A stretch of DNA of 64,000 bases from an uncultured Archangium sp. (GTDB lineage Bacteria; Myxococcota; Myxococcia; Myxococcales; Myxococcaceae): assembly GCA_903905455.1 (NCBI GenBank), contig CAIVGN010000032.1, forward strand, positions 1 through 64,000. The letters are read 5' to 3'. Positions 31,312 through 40,657 of the stretch are shown in pieces (the first letter of the stretch is position 1; every line of letters starts with the position of its first letter). The notes under the pieces were generated by a model that worked only from the letters and a program-made list of their open reading frames with translations, was not told the DNA's origin and searched no databases. Made by a program: the position numbers and the translations under genes.

Positions 31312-32796
31312 GCGCGAGGGGCCGGTGGGGGTGTTCGCGCGGGGCTGGGACACGGTGGATTTTTCCCAGGCCTCGACCTCGGTCACCCGCCGGGGGAAAC
31401 GGCTGGCCAGCAGCGCGCCCAGCTCGTGGTCCTTCATCGGTGGCGCGGCCTCGCGCAGGGCCTCGGCCATCTCCAGCGCGTTGCGGTAGCGCCGTTCCGG
31501 TTCCTTCTGCAGGGCGCGGTCGATGACCTCCCACAGGGCCGTGGGCAGGCCCTCGGGCCGGGGGAGCGCGTCGTTGACGATGGCCTCCATGGTCTTCGTG
31601 TCGTCGTGCTGATCGAAGGCCCGGCGCGAGAGCAGCGCCTCGTAGAGGATGAGGCCCATCGAGAAGATGTCGCTCTTGCGATCGATGCGCTCGGCGGTGG
31701 CCTGCTCCGGCGACATGTACAGCGGCTTGCCCTTGACGATGCCCGGCAGGGTCACCGTGCGCTGGTCGCGCATCTTGGCCACGCCGAAGTCGAGCACCTT
31801 CACCCGCCCGTCGAAGCCGCACATCAGGTTGTGCGGCGAGAGGTCGCGGTGCACCAGGCCCAGGGGCGCCCCGTCGTCTCCCTTGGTCTCGTGCGCCGCG
31901 TGCAGCCCTTCCAGGGCCTGGCAGAGCACCGCACTGATGAGGCTGGGCTGCAGCGAGCCATGGCGCCAGTAGATGACGTGGTCGAGATCCACGCCGCGGA
32001 TGAGCTCCATGGAGATGAAGTACGCGCCGGCCGCGTTCCCGAAGTCGTAGACCGTCACGAGGTTCGGGTGGTTGAGCTTCATGCCCAGCTTCGCCTCGTC
32101 GAGGAACTGGTGAACGATGACCTCGTCGTCGGCCAGCCGGGGAAGGATGCGCTTGAGGGCCACCAGCCGCGACACGCCGCCGGGGTTCACGGTGCGCGCC
32201 ACCATCACCTGGGCCATGCCGCCGGTGCCTAAGGGGTGCAACAGCTCGTACTTGCCCAGCCGCGCGCGGGGGCCGAACTCGCCGGCCTCGGACAGGGTCT
32301 CGAGGCGCTCGAGCGGGGTCTGCCCCTCGGACAAGGCGATGAACGAGAGGATCGCCGAGTCGAGGATCTCGGCCACCGCCTCCACCAGTGCCAGCACGTG
32401 CTTGCCGCCGTCACCGAAGCTGCCGGGGAGCAGGAAGCCGATGCTCCCCAGGCAGGTCTGCCCCAGGGTGAGCGCCGAGACGAACACCGTGCGCTGGTCG
32501 CCCAGCGGCACGGCCCCGCGGTAGGCGGCCCAGGTGGTGACGTCGAAGTACTCGTTGCCCCACACCCGGGTGAGCACAGGGCCCGCACTGCCCAGCACCT
32601 GCACGAAGGCGCCCCGGGCGTGGATCATGCGCGCGCACTGGGTGAGGAACACGTCGAGGGCCGCCGAGAGCCCCAGCTGCCGCTCGATGCAGTCCTCGAG
32701 CACCTCGTCGGCCATGCGCTGCACCGACACGAAGCCGCGGAGAAAGCGGACCTCTTCCTCCAGCGACTCGAAGCGGAGCTGCTCGCGCGGCGCCAT
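31306..32796 (-). CDS. Cytosolic Ser/Thr protein kinase with N-terminal GAF-like domain
   Basis: A 496-aa protein. Residues about 30-155 form a GAF-like sensor. The kinase domain spans about 183-450, with glycine loop LGTGGMAQV (189-197), K215 (VALKRI), HRDLSPHN (D318), DFGVAK (D336) and MSPEQ, so it is catalytically intact. No transmembrane segment. The ATG lies 2 bp after the dnaK stop, so it is the distal gene of grpE-dnaK-kinase. This suggests that it responds to a cytosolic ligand and acts with the chaperone or its clients (inference). Confidence 0.92.
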   Translation of the reverse strand: MAPREQLRFESLEEEVRFLRGFVSVQRMADEVLEDCIERQLGLSAALDVFLTQCARMIHARGAFVQVLGSAGPVLTRVWGNEYFDVTTWAAYRGAVPLGDQRTVFVSALTLGQTCLGSIGFLLPGSFGDGGKHVLALVEAVAEILDSAILSFIALSEGQTPLERLETLSEAGEFGPRARLGKYELLHPLGTGGMAQVMVARTVNPGGVSRLVALKRILPRLADDEVIVHQFLDEAKLGMKLNHPNLVTVYDFGNAAGAYFISMELIRGVDLDHVIYWRHGSLQPSLISAVLCQALEGLHAAHETKGDDGAPLGLVHRDLSPHNLMCGFDGRVKVLDFGVAKMRDQRTVTLPGIVKGKPLYMSPEQATAERIDRKSDIFSMGLILYEALLSRRAFDQHDDTKTMEAIVNDALPRPEGLPTALWEVIDRALQKEPERRYRNALEMAEALREAAPPMKDHELGALLASRFPRRVTEVEAWEKSTVSQPRANTPTGPSRG

Positions 32797-32798
32797 GG

Positions 32799-34625
<1,827 letters not shown>

Positions 34626-34636
34626 GTCCCCCTCAG

Positions 34637-35353
34637 TTACGGCTTCGAAGTGTCGGTGTCGGCGGCAGGCGCGTCGACGGTAGCGGGTGCGGTGGGCGTC
34701 CTCGAGACGATCACCAGGGCCGGGCGCACGAGGCGATCGTTGAGCGTGAAGCCCCGCAGCACCTCGGAATGAACGTAGTTGGGCGGCATGTCGGCGGTCT
34801 CGGCCGCGGTCATGGCCTCGTGGCGGTTGGGGTCGAAGGGCTGCCCCTTGGCGCTGAACGTCTTGACCCCGTGCTTGCCCAGGGTGTCCTCGAAGAGGCG
34901 CCGGGTCATGTCGATGCCCTTCTTGAAGCTGTCGTAGTCGGCCGCCGACTTCGCGGCGTCCAGCGCGCGGTCGAAGTTGTCGAAGACCGGCAGGAAGTCC
35001 TTGAGCAGCTTCTCGATGCCGAAGCGCTGCACTTCGTCTTTCTCTTTGAGCGCGCGCTTCTTGTAGTTCTCGAGATCGGCGACGGCGCGCAGCATCTTCT
35101 CGTGCTCGTCCTTGATCTTGCCCATCAGCTCGCGGCCCTTGGCCATGGAGAGCTCGAGCGAAGCCTTGAGGCTCTCGAGTTCCTGGGCGCTGGCGTCGGC
35201 CGGGGGAGGCGCTGCCGGGGCCGCCGGGGCCTCTTCGGTCTTGCCGGAGCGGCGCTCGACTGCCTTGAGCGCCTCGTCGAGGACATCCTGCCCGATGTCG
35301 GTACTGAACTGGCCTTTGTCCGAGGGGGGTTTCACGGGCGTGGAGTCAACCAC
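34637..35353 (-). CDS. grpE: GrpE nucleotide exchange factor
   Basis: A 238-aa GrpE: a variable acidic/Pro-Ala N-terminus, a long coiled coil (about 65-135, [13 protein letters not shown]) and a C-terminal beta-wing ([29 protein letters not shown]). It exchanges ADP on DnaK. Start uncertain: GTG 35353 or GTG 35335, neither with a clear ribosome binding site. Upstream member of grpE-dnaK-kinase. No CIRCE element was seen in the 76-bp upstream gap. Confidence 0.92.
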   Translation of the reverse strand: MVDSTPVKPPSDKGQFSTDIGQDVLDEALKAVERRSGKTEEAPAAPAAPPPADASAQELESLKASLELSMAKGRELMGKIKDEHEKMLRAVADLENYKKRALKEKDEVQRFGIEKLLKDFLPVFDNFDRALDAAKSAADYDSFKKGIDMTRRLFEDTLGKHGVKTFSAKGQPFDPNRHEAMTAAETADMPPNYVHSEVLRGFTLNDRLVRPALVIVSRTPTAPATVDAPAADTDTSKP

Positions 35354-35429
35354 AACGCCGATTGAACGTGGGCTGAAACTGGCGGGGTAACCGTTCGTAA
35401 AGCCGGGCCGATTCGCCCCGCCCGGCGGG

Positions 35430-35903
35430 TCAGTCCTTGCCGATGGTCTTCTTCGCCGCGCTCTTCTTCGCCGCGGGCTTCTTCTTCGCCGGGCCCTTCC
35501 CCACCGTCTTCTTCGCCCGGGGCTTCGGGGCGGGGGCCTCGTCCATCTGCGGGGGCGGCGAGGGGGGCGTGGCGGCGGGCGCAGGCGGGGTGGGCTCGAC
35601 ACCGGCCGCGGTCTCCAGGGGCTTGACCACGAAGTCGTTGACCTTCTCGTGGGCCTTGCCCAGCGCGCCCTCGGCCTTCTGCACCCCGGTCTCCACGAGG
35701 GTGGCGACTTCCTTGGCGGTCTTGTTGGCCCAGGCGCCGACGTCCTTGAGGCCCTCGCGCAGCTTCTGCTGGCGCTCGGGGTCCTGCACCTCGGTCATCA
35801 GCTTCTGGGCCTCGGCCTTGACGTCATTCCCGAAGCGCTTGAAGTCGTCGCCGGTCTTCTTGAGGAAGGACTTCAGCTTCAGGTCCCACAGGGAGTCGCT
35901 CAT
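35430..35903 (-). CDS. Small protein with histone H1-like Lys/Ala/Pro tail
   Basis: A 157-aa protein: residues 1-100 are amphipathic helical/coiled coil ([24 protein letters not shown]), followed by a Pro-rich linker and a C-terminal tail of KK/AAKK/PAKKK repeats like eukaryotic H1 or bacterial HctB-type nucleic-acid-binding tails. ATG 35903 has GGGGGA upstream. Its first 80 bp overlap the end of the TerC-family gene on the same strand. Unknown function; nucleic-acid or polyphosphate binding by the tail is inference. Confidence 0.72.
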   Translation of the reverse strand: MSDSLWDLKLKSFLKKTGDDFKRFGNDVKAEAQKLMTEVQDPERQQKLREGLKDVGAWANKTAKEVATLVETGVQKAEGALGKAHEKVNDFVVKPLETAAGVEPTPPAPAATPPSPPPQMDEAPAPKPRAKKTVGKGPAKKKPAAKKSAAKKTIGKD

Positions 35904-36858
35904 GGTCCCCCGTTGTACTCGCGACGGGCGGTTCCATTCCATCGCCACGCCGGGTCCACAGCGAGGCGAGCACCGCGGCGGCCAGGATGCCCCCGATGAC
36001 CAGCAGCGAGACCGCCGCCGGCACGTGCACCAGGTCGACGAGCACCATCTTGGCGCCCACGAAGAGCAGCACCCCGCCCAGCCCGTACTTGAGGAGGTGG
36101 AACCGCTCGAGGGCCCCGGCCAGGGCGAAGAACAGCGAGCGCAGCCCGAGAATGGCCATCACGTTGCTGGTGAAGACGATGAACGGGTCGGTGGTCACGG
36201 CGAAGACCGCGGGGATGGAGTCGACGGCGAACACCAGGTCGGCCCCCTCGATGGCCACCAGGGCCACCAGCAGCGGCGTCGCCACCCAGCGCCCCGCCTG
36301 GCGCACGAAGAACGCCGCCCCGTGGAACACGTCGCTGACCGGCATCACCCGCCGCAGCGCGCGCACCAGCAGGCCCTGCTTCGGGTCGCTCTTCGACTCC
36401 GAGCCCCGGAGCATGCGCACCCCGGTCACCAGCAGCAGCGCCCCGAAGCCATAGAGCACCCAGTGGAACTGCGCGATGAGGGCGGCCCCGAGGAAGATGA
36501 AGACCGCGCGCAGCACCAGGGCCCCGAGCACGCCCCAGAAGAGCACCCGGTGGCGCTGCTCCTCGGGCACCCGGAACGCCTGCAGCACCACCAGCATGAT
36601 GAAGAGGTTGTCGATGGACAGCGCCTTCTCCAGCACGTAGCCGGTGGCGTATTCCAGGCCCTTGACCGGGCCTAGCCAACGCCACACCAGCACCCCAAAG
36701 GCGGTCGAAAGGAGTATCCAGATGACGCTCCATGTCATCGACTCCCGAAAACCGACGACGTGCGAGCGACGGTGGAAGACGCCGAGATCCAGTGCCAACA
36801 TGCCCAGGACCCCGACGACGAAGGCCGCCCACGCGGCAGGACTGGCGATGGTTTCCAT
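35824..36858 (-). CDS. TerC-family integral membrane protein
   Basis: A 344-aa inner membrane protein with about eight or nine hydrophobic segments and the family motifs ALSIDNLFIMLVVL and GADLVFAVDSIPAVFAVT. Alx/TerC proteins export Mn2+ or aid metalation at the membrane; substrate not proven here. ATG 36858 opens on METIASPAAWAAF; a longer frame upstream is unlikely. The C-terminal 40 residues are hydrophilic, and the last 27 codons overlap the start of the next gene. Confidence 0.9.
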   Translation of the reverse strand: METIASPAAWAAFVVGVLGMLALDLGVFHRRSHVVGFRESMTWSVIWILLSTAFGVLVWRWLGPVKGLEYATGYVLEKALSIDNLFIMLVVLQAFRVPEEQRHRVLFWGVLGALVLRAVFIFLGAALIAQFHWVLYGFGALLLVTGVRMLRGSESKSDPKQGLLVRALRRVMPVSDVFHGAAFFVRQAGRWVATPLLVALVAIEGADLVFAVDSIPAVFAVTTDPFIVFTSNVMAILGLRSLFFALAGALERFHLLKYGLGGVLLFVGAKMVLVDLVHVPAAVSLLVIGGILAAAVLASLWTRRGDGMEPPVASTTGDHERLPVGPEAEVLPQEDRRRLQALRE

Positions 36859-36938
36859 GACAGCCCATCGATCACGCCCACCACTCCTCCAAGCCATCGA
36901 TACTCCGTGAACAACCCTTCGTTTTCTTCAAACTGACC

Positions 36939-37757
36939 GTGGCCAGGCTCGTCCGACACTTCATCGAAGAACCCCGCGGCTGCAGCTACCTGCCCACGGT
37001 GCAGGCCTCGCTGGAGTACCGGCTGATGGTCGACGTGACGCCGATGGAGCTGGAGGAGCTGATGCTGCGCGGGTGGCGCCGCTTCGGGCCGGCCTACTTT
37101 CGGCCCGCCTGCGCGCCCTGCGACGAGTGCCACTCCATCCGCCTCGACGTGCACCGCTTCGAGCCGACCCCCTCGCAGCGCCGGGCGCTCAAGCGCAGCA
37201 GCCGCTTCCGGGTGGAGATGGGGCGCCCCCGCATCGACGCCGAGCGCCTGCTGCTGCACCAGAACTGGCACGGCACCCGGGAAGACGCGCGCGGGTGGGA
37301 GCCCACGCAGTTGACCGAAGACGAGTACGCCACCCAGTTCGCCTTCCCCTCGGCGACGGGCCGCGAGATGGCCTGGTACGAGGGCCAGCGGCTGGTGGCC
37401 CTGGGCCTGGTCGACGTGACGCCCAACTGCTTCAGCGCGGCGTACTTCTTCTACCACCCCGACATCGCGCGGCTCTCACCGGGCATCGGCAACGTGATGC
37501 GCTGCGTGGAGATGGCCCGCGAGCTGGGCTGCCAGCACATGTACCTGGGGTACCGGGTGCAGGCCTGCGCCTCGCTCACCTACAAGGGCTACTTCCAGCC
37601 GCACGAGCTGCTCGTCGGGCGGCCGGCGATGCACGAGACGCCGGTGTGGAAAGAGGCACCGGTCGTCTCCCGCACCGACAATCAGAACGGCGCGTCTTCG
37701 TCGCCCGGGGGCGGAATGCCGTCGTCCGAGGGCGGCGGAGGCTCTTCGCCGCGCTGA
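36939..37757 (+). CDS. bpt: Aspartate/glutamate leucyltransferase (N-degron pathway)
   Basis: A 272-aa aminoacyl-tRNA-protein transferase adding Leu to N-terminal Asp/Glu so the protein can be degraded by ClpAP. Family sequence is strong: CSYLPTVQASLEYRLMVDV, GWRRFGPAYFRPACAPCDECHSIRLDV and GYRVQACASLTYKGYFQPHELL. The GTG at 36939 gives the usual N-terminus (VARLVRHFIEEPRGCSYLP). The last about 30 residues (Gly/Ser-rich) are not part of the family and overlap 76 bp of the convergent gene. Confidence 0.93.
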   Translation: MARLVRHFIEEPRGCSYLPTVQASLEYRLMVDVTPMELEELMLRGWRRFGPAYFRPACAPCDECHSIRLDVHRFEPTPSQRRALKRSSRFRVEMGRPRIDAERLLLHQNWHGTREDARGWEPTQLTEDEYATQFAFPSATGREMAWYEGQRLVALGLVDVTPNCFSAAYFFYHPDIARLSPGIGNVMRCVEMARELGCQHMYLGYRVQACASLTYKGYFQPHELLVGRPAMHETPVWKEAPVVSRTDNQNGASSSPGGGMPSSEGGGGSSPR

Positions 37758-38158
37758 CGGGCGATCTCCGCCTCGATGGCCGCCAGCAGCTGCTTTTCCT
37801 TGTCGTGCCAGCGCGCCTTGCCCGGGTCGGCCAGCGTGCGCCGCGCGCCGTTGGCGTAGAACTCGAGGTCCTGCACCGAGGCGCCCGACACGGGCATGCC
37901 CTTGCTGCGGCCGTAGTTGGGCAGCAACAGGCCGTCGCCCCCACCGGGCGGAGGCGGCCGGCTGGCCGTGGTGCCGCTGGCCGCCCGGGCCGGGGCTGCC
38001 GCGCGCGGCGCCGCGCTCATCGGCGAGGAACCGATGGTCATGGAATCGAAGGCGATGGTGAAGCCTTCGCCCGTCTTCACAGCCGAACCGACGCGCACCT
38101 GCTCGACGCGCCCGTCATCTCTCGTCACAGACACCCACACCGGAAAACGATCGCTCAT
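37682..38158 (-). CDS. Hypothetical protein, Pro/Ala-rich centre
   Basis: A 158-aa soluble protein, not recognised. The N-terminal 45 residues form a small beta domain (FPVWVSVTRDDGRVEQVRVGS, FTIAFDSMTIG). The middle (46-78) is Ala/Pro/Gly linker; residues 80-135 are likely helical and charged (WHDKEKQLLAAIEAEIA), followed by a Pro/Asp tail. No signal or membrane segment. It overlaps bpt tail to tail by 76 bp and is divergent from the response regulator at 38225. Confidence 0.65.
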   Translation of the reverse strand: MSDRFPVWVSVTRDDGRVEQVRVGSAVKTGEGFTIAFDSMTIGSSPMSAAPRAAAPARAASGTTASRPPPPGGGDGLLLPNYGRSKGMPVSGASVQDLEFYANGARRTLADPGKARWHDKEKQLLAAIEAEIARQRGEEPPPPSDDGIPPPGDEDAPF

Positions 38159-38224
38159 AGGCGCGCACCATGGGCTTTGCCGCGCTGGACCGTCAAGCGC
38201 GGTCGCAGCACACTGCGCTCCATC

Positions 38225-38830
38225 GTGCCTCCCGACTCCATTCTCGTCGTCGACGACGAAGCCATCGTGCTCGACGTGCTCAAGGTGGCCCTCAAGAAGG
38301 CCGGCTTCCTGGTGTTCACCGCGGCCCGGGTGTCCGAGGGCATGGCCCTGGTGCATGGGCAGCGCTTCAGCTGCGCGCTCGTCGACAAGAACCTGCCCGA
38401 CGGCAACGGGCTCGACCTGATCCGTCACATCCGCCAGACCCAGCCCGACTGCACCTGCCTGGTGATGACCGCGTACCCCAACGCCGACTCGATCCTCGAG
38501 GCGCTGAAGCTGGGCGCGGTCGACTACCTCGAGAAGCCCTTCCCGCACATCAGCATCATCCAGGAGAAGGTGAAGGCCGCGGTGGATCGCCAGCGACGCC
38601 TCGCCTCGCTCTCGGCGCGGGTCGCCGAGATGCACGCGCAGCAGGCCCACAGCGACGCGGTGGCCGCCGAAGACACGGCGTTGCAGAGCCGCTTCGACTC
38701 GCTCGCCTTCCGGCACCAGCGCGCCCTGGCCCTGCTGCGCGAGGTGAAGGCCGGCCTCGAGGGCGGTGACGCGGCGGCGGGCAACGCCCTGCTCGCCCGC
38801 GTCAGCGCGCTCCTCGAGGAGCTCAAGTAG
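38225..38830 (+). CDS. Response regulator with coiled-coil tail
   Basis: A 201-aa protein: receiver at 1-120 with VVDDE (D10, D11), D54 (LVDKNLPDG), T82 and K104 (YLEKPFP), then a long helical/coiled-coil segment (about 125-200) with no DNA-binding output. The GTG at 38225 gives VPPDSILVVDDE; no ribosome binding site is evident. Its stop codon abuts the stop of the convergent OmpA-family gene. Confidence 0.85.
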   Translation: MPPDSILVVDDEAIVLDVLKVALKKAGFLVFTAARVSEGMALVHGQRFSCALVDKNLPDGNGLDLIRHIRQTQPDCTCLVMTAYPNADSILEALKLGAVDYLEKPFPHISIIQEKVKAAVDRQRRLASLSARVAEMHAQQAHSDAVAAEDTALQSRFDSLAFRHQRALALLREVKAGLEGGDAAAGNALLARVSALLEELK

Positions 38831-40576
38831 TCAGGGCATCACGAGGTTGAACTCGACGCGGCGGTTGTTGTCGCGCCCCGCCGGCGTCTCGTTCGACTCG
38901 GCCGGCTTGTCCTGCCCGAAGCCCACCGCGCGCAGCCGGCCGTCGGCCACGCCCTTCTTCGCGAGGTAGCTCTTCACCGCGTCCGCGCGCTCCTGCGAGA
39001 GCTTCCTGTTCTTCTCCGCCACGCCGGTGTTGTCGGTGTGCCCCTCGATCTGCACCAGGGGGATCTCGGGGTGCACCACCAGCACCTGGGCCACGTTGTC
39101 GAGCAGCGCGAAGGAGCGCTTCTGGATGCTGGCCCGGCCCGTGTCGAAGTACACCTTGTCGAGGATCTTGAGCTTCTCGGCGGTGAGCACCACCAGCTGC
39201 TTCTTCGCGGCGGGGCAACCGAAGTTGTCCTTCACCCCGGCCTCGCTGGGGCAGTTGTCTTCGTGGTCGAACACGCTGTCGCCGTCGGAGTCCTTCGCGG
39301 GGCAGCCGTGCTCCTGGGCGATGCCGGCCACCAGCGGGCAGGCGTCGGCGCCGTCGGCGAAGCCGTCGCGGTCGTTGTCGAGCTCAGGGCAGCCGTCGGC
39401 GTCCTCGAAGTCGTCCTTGTCTTCGGCGGCGGCGGGGCACGCGTCGAGGCGGTCGACGATGCCGTCGTGGTCGGCGTCGGCGTCGGGGCAGCCGTGGTTC
39501 GCCGCCGGGCCCGCCACGTCGCGGCACTGGTCGGCGGTGTCGTTGACGCCGTCGCCGTCGTTGTCGAGGTCCGGCGCGCCGTCCTCGTCCTGGAAGCCGT
39601 CCTTGTCCTCGGCCTCGAGGGGCGCGCGATCCTTGCCGTTCTTCACACCGTCGCCGTCGCGGTCGAGCTCGGCGCAGTCGCTGACTTCATAGGGCTGGCC
39701 CTCGACGCACGGGGGCTGCGTCAGTGGCACGTTCGCGAAGGCCGCGCCGAGGTACGCGCGCAGCGAGGGGGTGGTCGACTCGCCGAAGAAGCCCGGGCCC
39801 GCGGCCGTGTACAGCTCCACCGGACCGGTGGGCCAGCGCACGCCGACGAGGCCTTCGATGCCGGGGCGGCCCGCGCCGGTCAGCGGCGCGAAGACCCGCA
39901 GGCTGAACTCGCCGCGCGGCCCCTCGGTGTTCACCCCGGCCACCATTGCGCCGAGCCACAGCTGGCTGCCGACGCGATCGCCGGTGCTGCCGGTGACGGC
40001 GGCGAAGTCGACGGTTGCGCGGTAGAGCACGCCGAGCTCGGCGCCGAACTGCCAGGCGTCGAAGACCTTGCCCAGCTGCACCCTGGGTGCGACCTCGAAG
40101 CCGCCGTTGCCCTGCGCCGCCGCCGTGCCCACGGGAATGCCGAGGCCCACGTCGATGGCCAGCGAGACGGGCTTGTGACCGTCGAGCAGCATCACCTTGC
40201 CGTGCAGCCACGGGTTGCCCAGGCCGGCCGAGGCCACGTTCAGCGCGGAGGTGCCCTGCTGGGCGACGAACACCGGCACGTTGGCGCTGACCTCGAGCCA
40301 GTCGAGGATGCCCACGGCGCCGAAGACCTGGAAGCCGAGGCGATCGCGCAGCATCACCGCCGTGGCCGTGCCCTGCTGCGACTGGAGGTTGCCGTAGGTG
40401 TAGAAGGCCGAGACCCCGGCCCGGTACGTCATGCCGGGCAGCGTCTGGCCGTTGCCCACGAGCAGCGAGCCGCGCCCCGCCGGGTCGAGCCACACCTGTT
40501 CGAGATCGGCTGCCGGGCTCACCTGGGCCATCGCCACCGACGCCATCACCACCGCTGCTGCACCAAGGATCTTCAC
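38831..40576 (-). CDS. OmpA-family outer membrane protein with TSP3 repeats
   Basis: A 581-aa exported protein: signal peptide cleaved after AVAMA, then a beta-rich N-terminal domain (about 25-295) resembling a small outer-membrane barrel. Four to five calcium-binding thrombospondin type 3 repeats follow (about 305-425, DRDGDGV and DNDGDGVNDTADQC types). The C-terminal OmpA peptidoglycan-binding domain is at about 450-578 (VYFDTGRASI, IEGHTDNTG, NRKLSQERADAV, NNRRVEF). Cell-envelope anchoring is expected. The GTG at 40576 has GAGGT about 7 nt upstream; a GTG two codons earlier is less favoured. Confidence 0.9.
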   Translation of the reverse strand: MKILGAAAVVMASVAMAQVSPAADLEQVWLDPAGRGSLLVGNGQTLPGMTYRAGVSAFYTYGNLQSQQGTATAVMLRDRLGFQVFGAVGILDWLEVSANVPVFVAQQGTSALNVASAGLGNPWLHGKVMLLDGHKPVSLAIDVGLGIPVGTAAAQGNGGFEVAPRVQLGKVFDAWQFGAELGVLYRATVDFAAVTGSTGDRVGSQLWLGAMVAGVNTEGPRGEFSLRVFAPLTGAGRPGIEGLVGVRWPTGPVELYTAAGPGFFGESTTPSLRAYLGAAFANVPLTQPPCVEGQPYEVSDCAELDRDGDGVKNGKDRAPLEAEDKDGFQDEDGAPDLDNDGDGVNDTADQCRDVAGPAANHGCPDADADHDGIVDRLDACPAAAEDKDDFEDADGCPELDNDRDGFADGADACPLVAGIAQEHGCPAKDSDGDSVFDHEDNCPSEAGVKDNFGCPAAKKQLVVLTAEKLKILDKVYFDTGRASIQKRSFALLDNVAQVLVVHPEIPLVQIEGHTDNTGVAEKNRKLSQERADAVKSYLAKKGVADGRLRAVGFGQDKPAESNETPAGRDNNRRVEFNLVMP

Positions 40577-40657
40577 GGGCACCTCGAGAATGGGACCGGG
40601 CCGGAGTTAACAGGGCGCGCCGCCTCACTCCACCATTGCCTCAAGCGAGCGCCCGGC

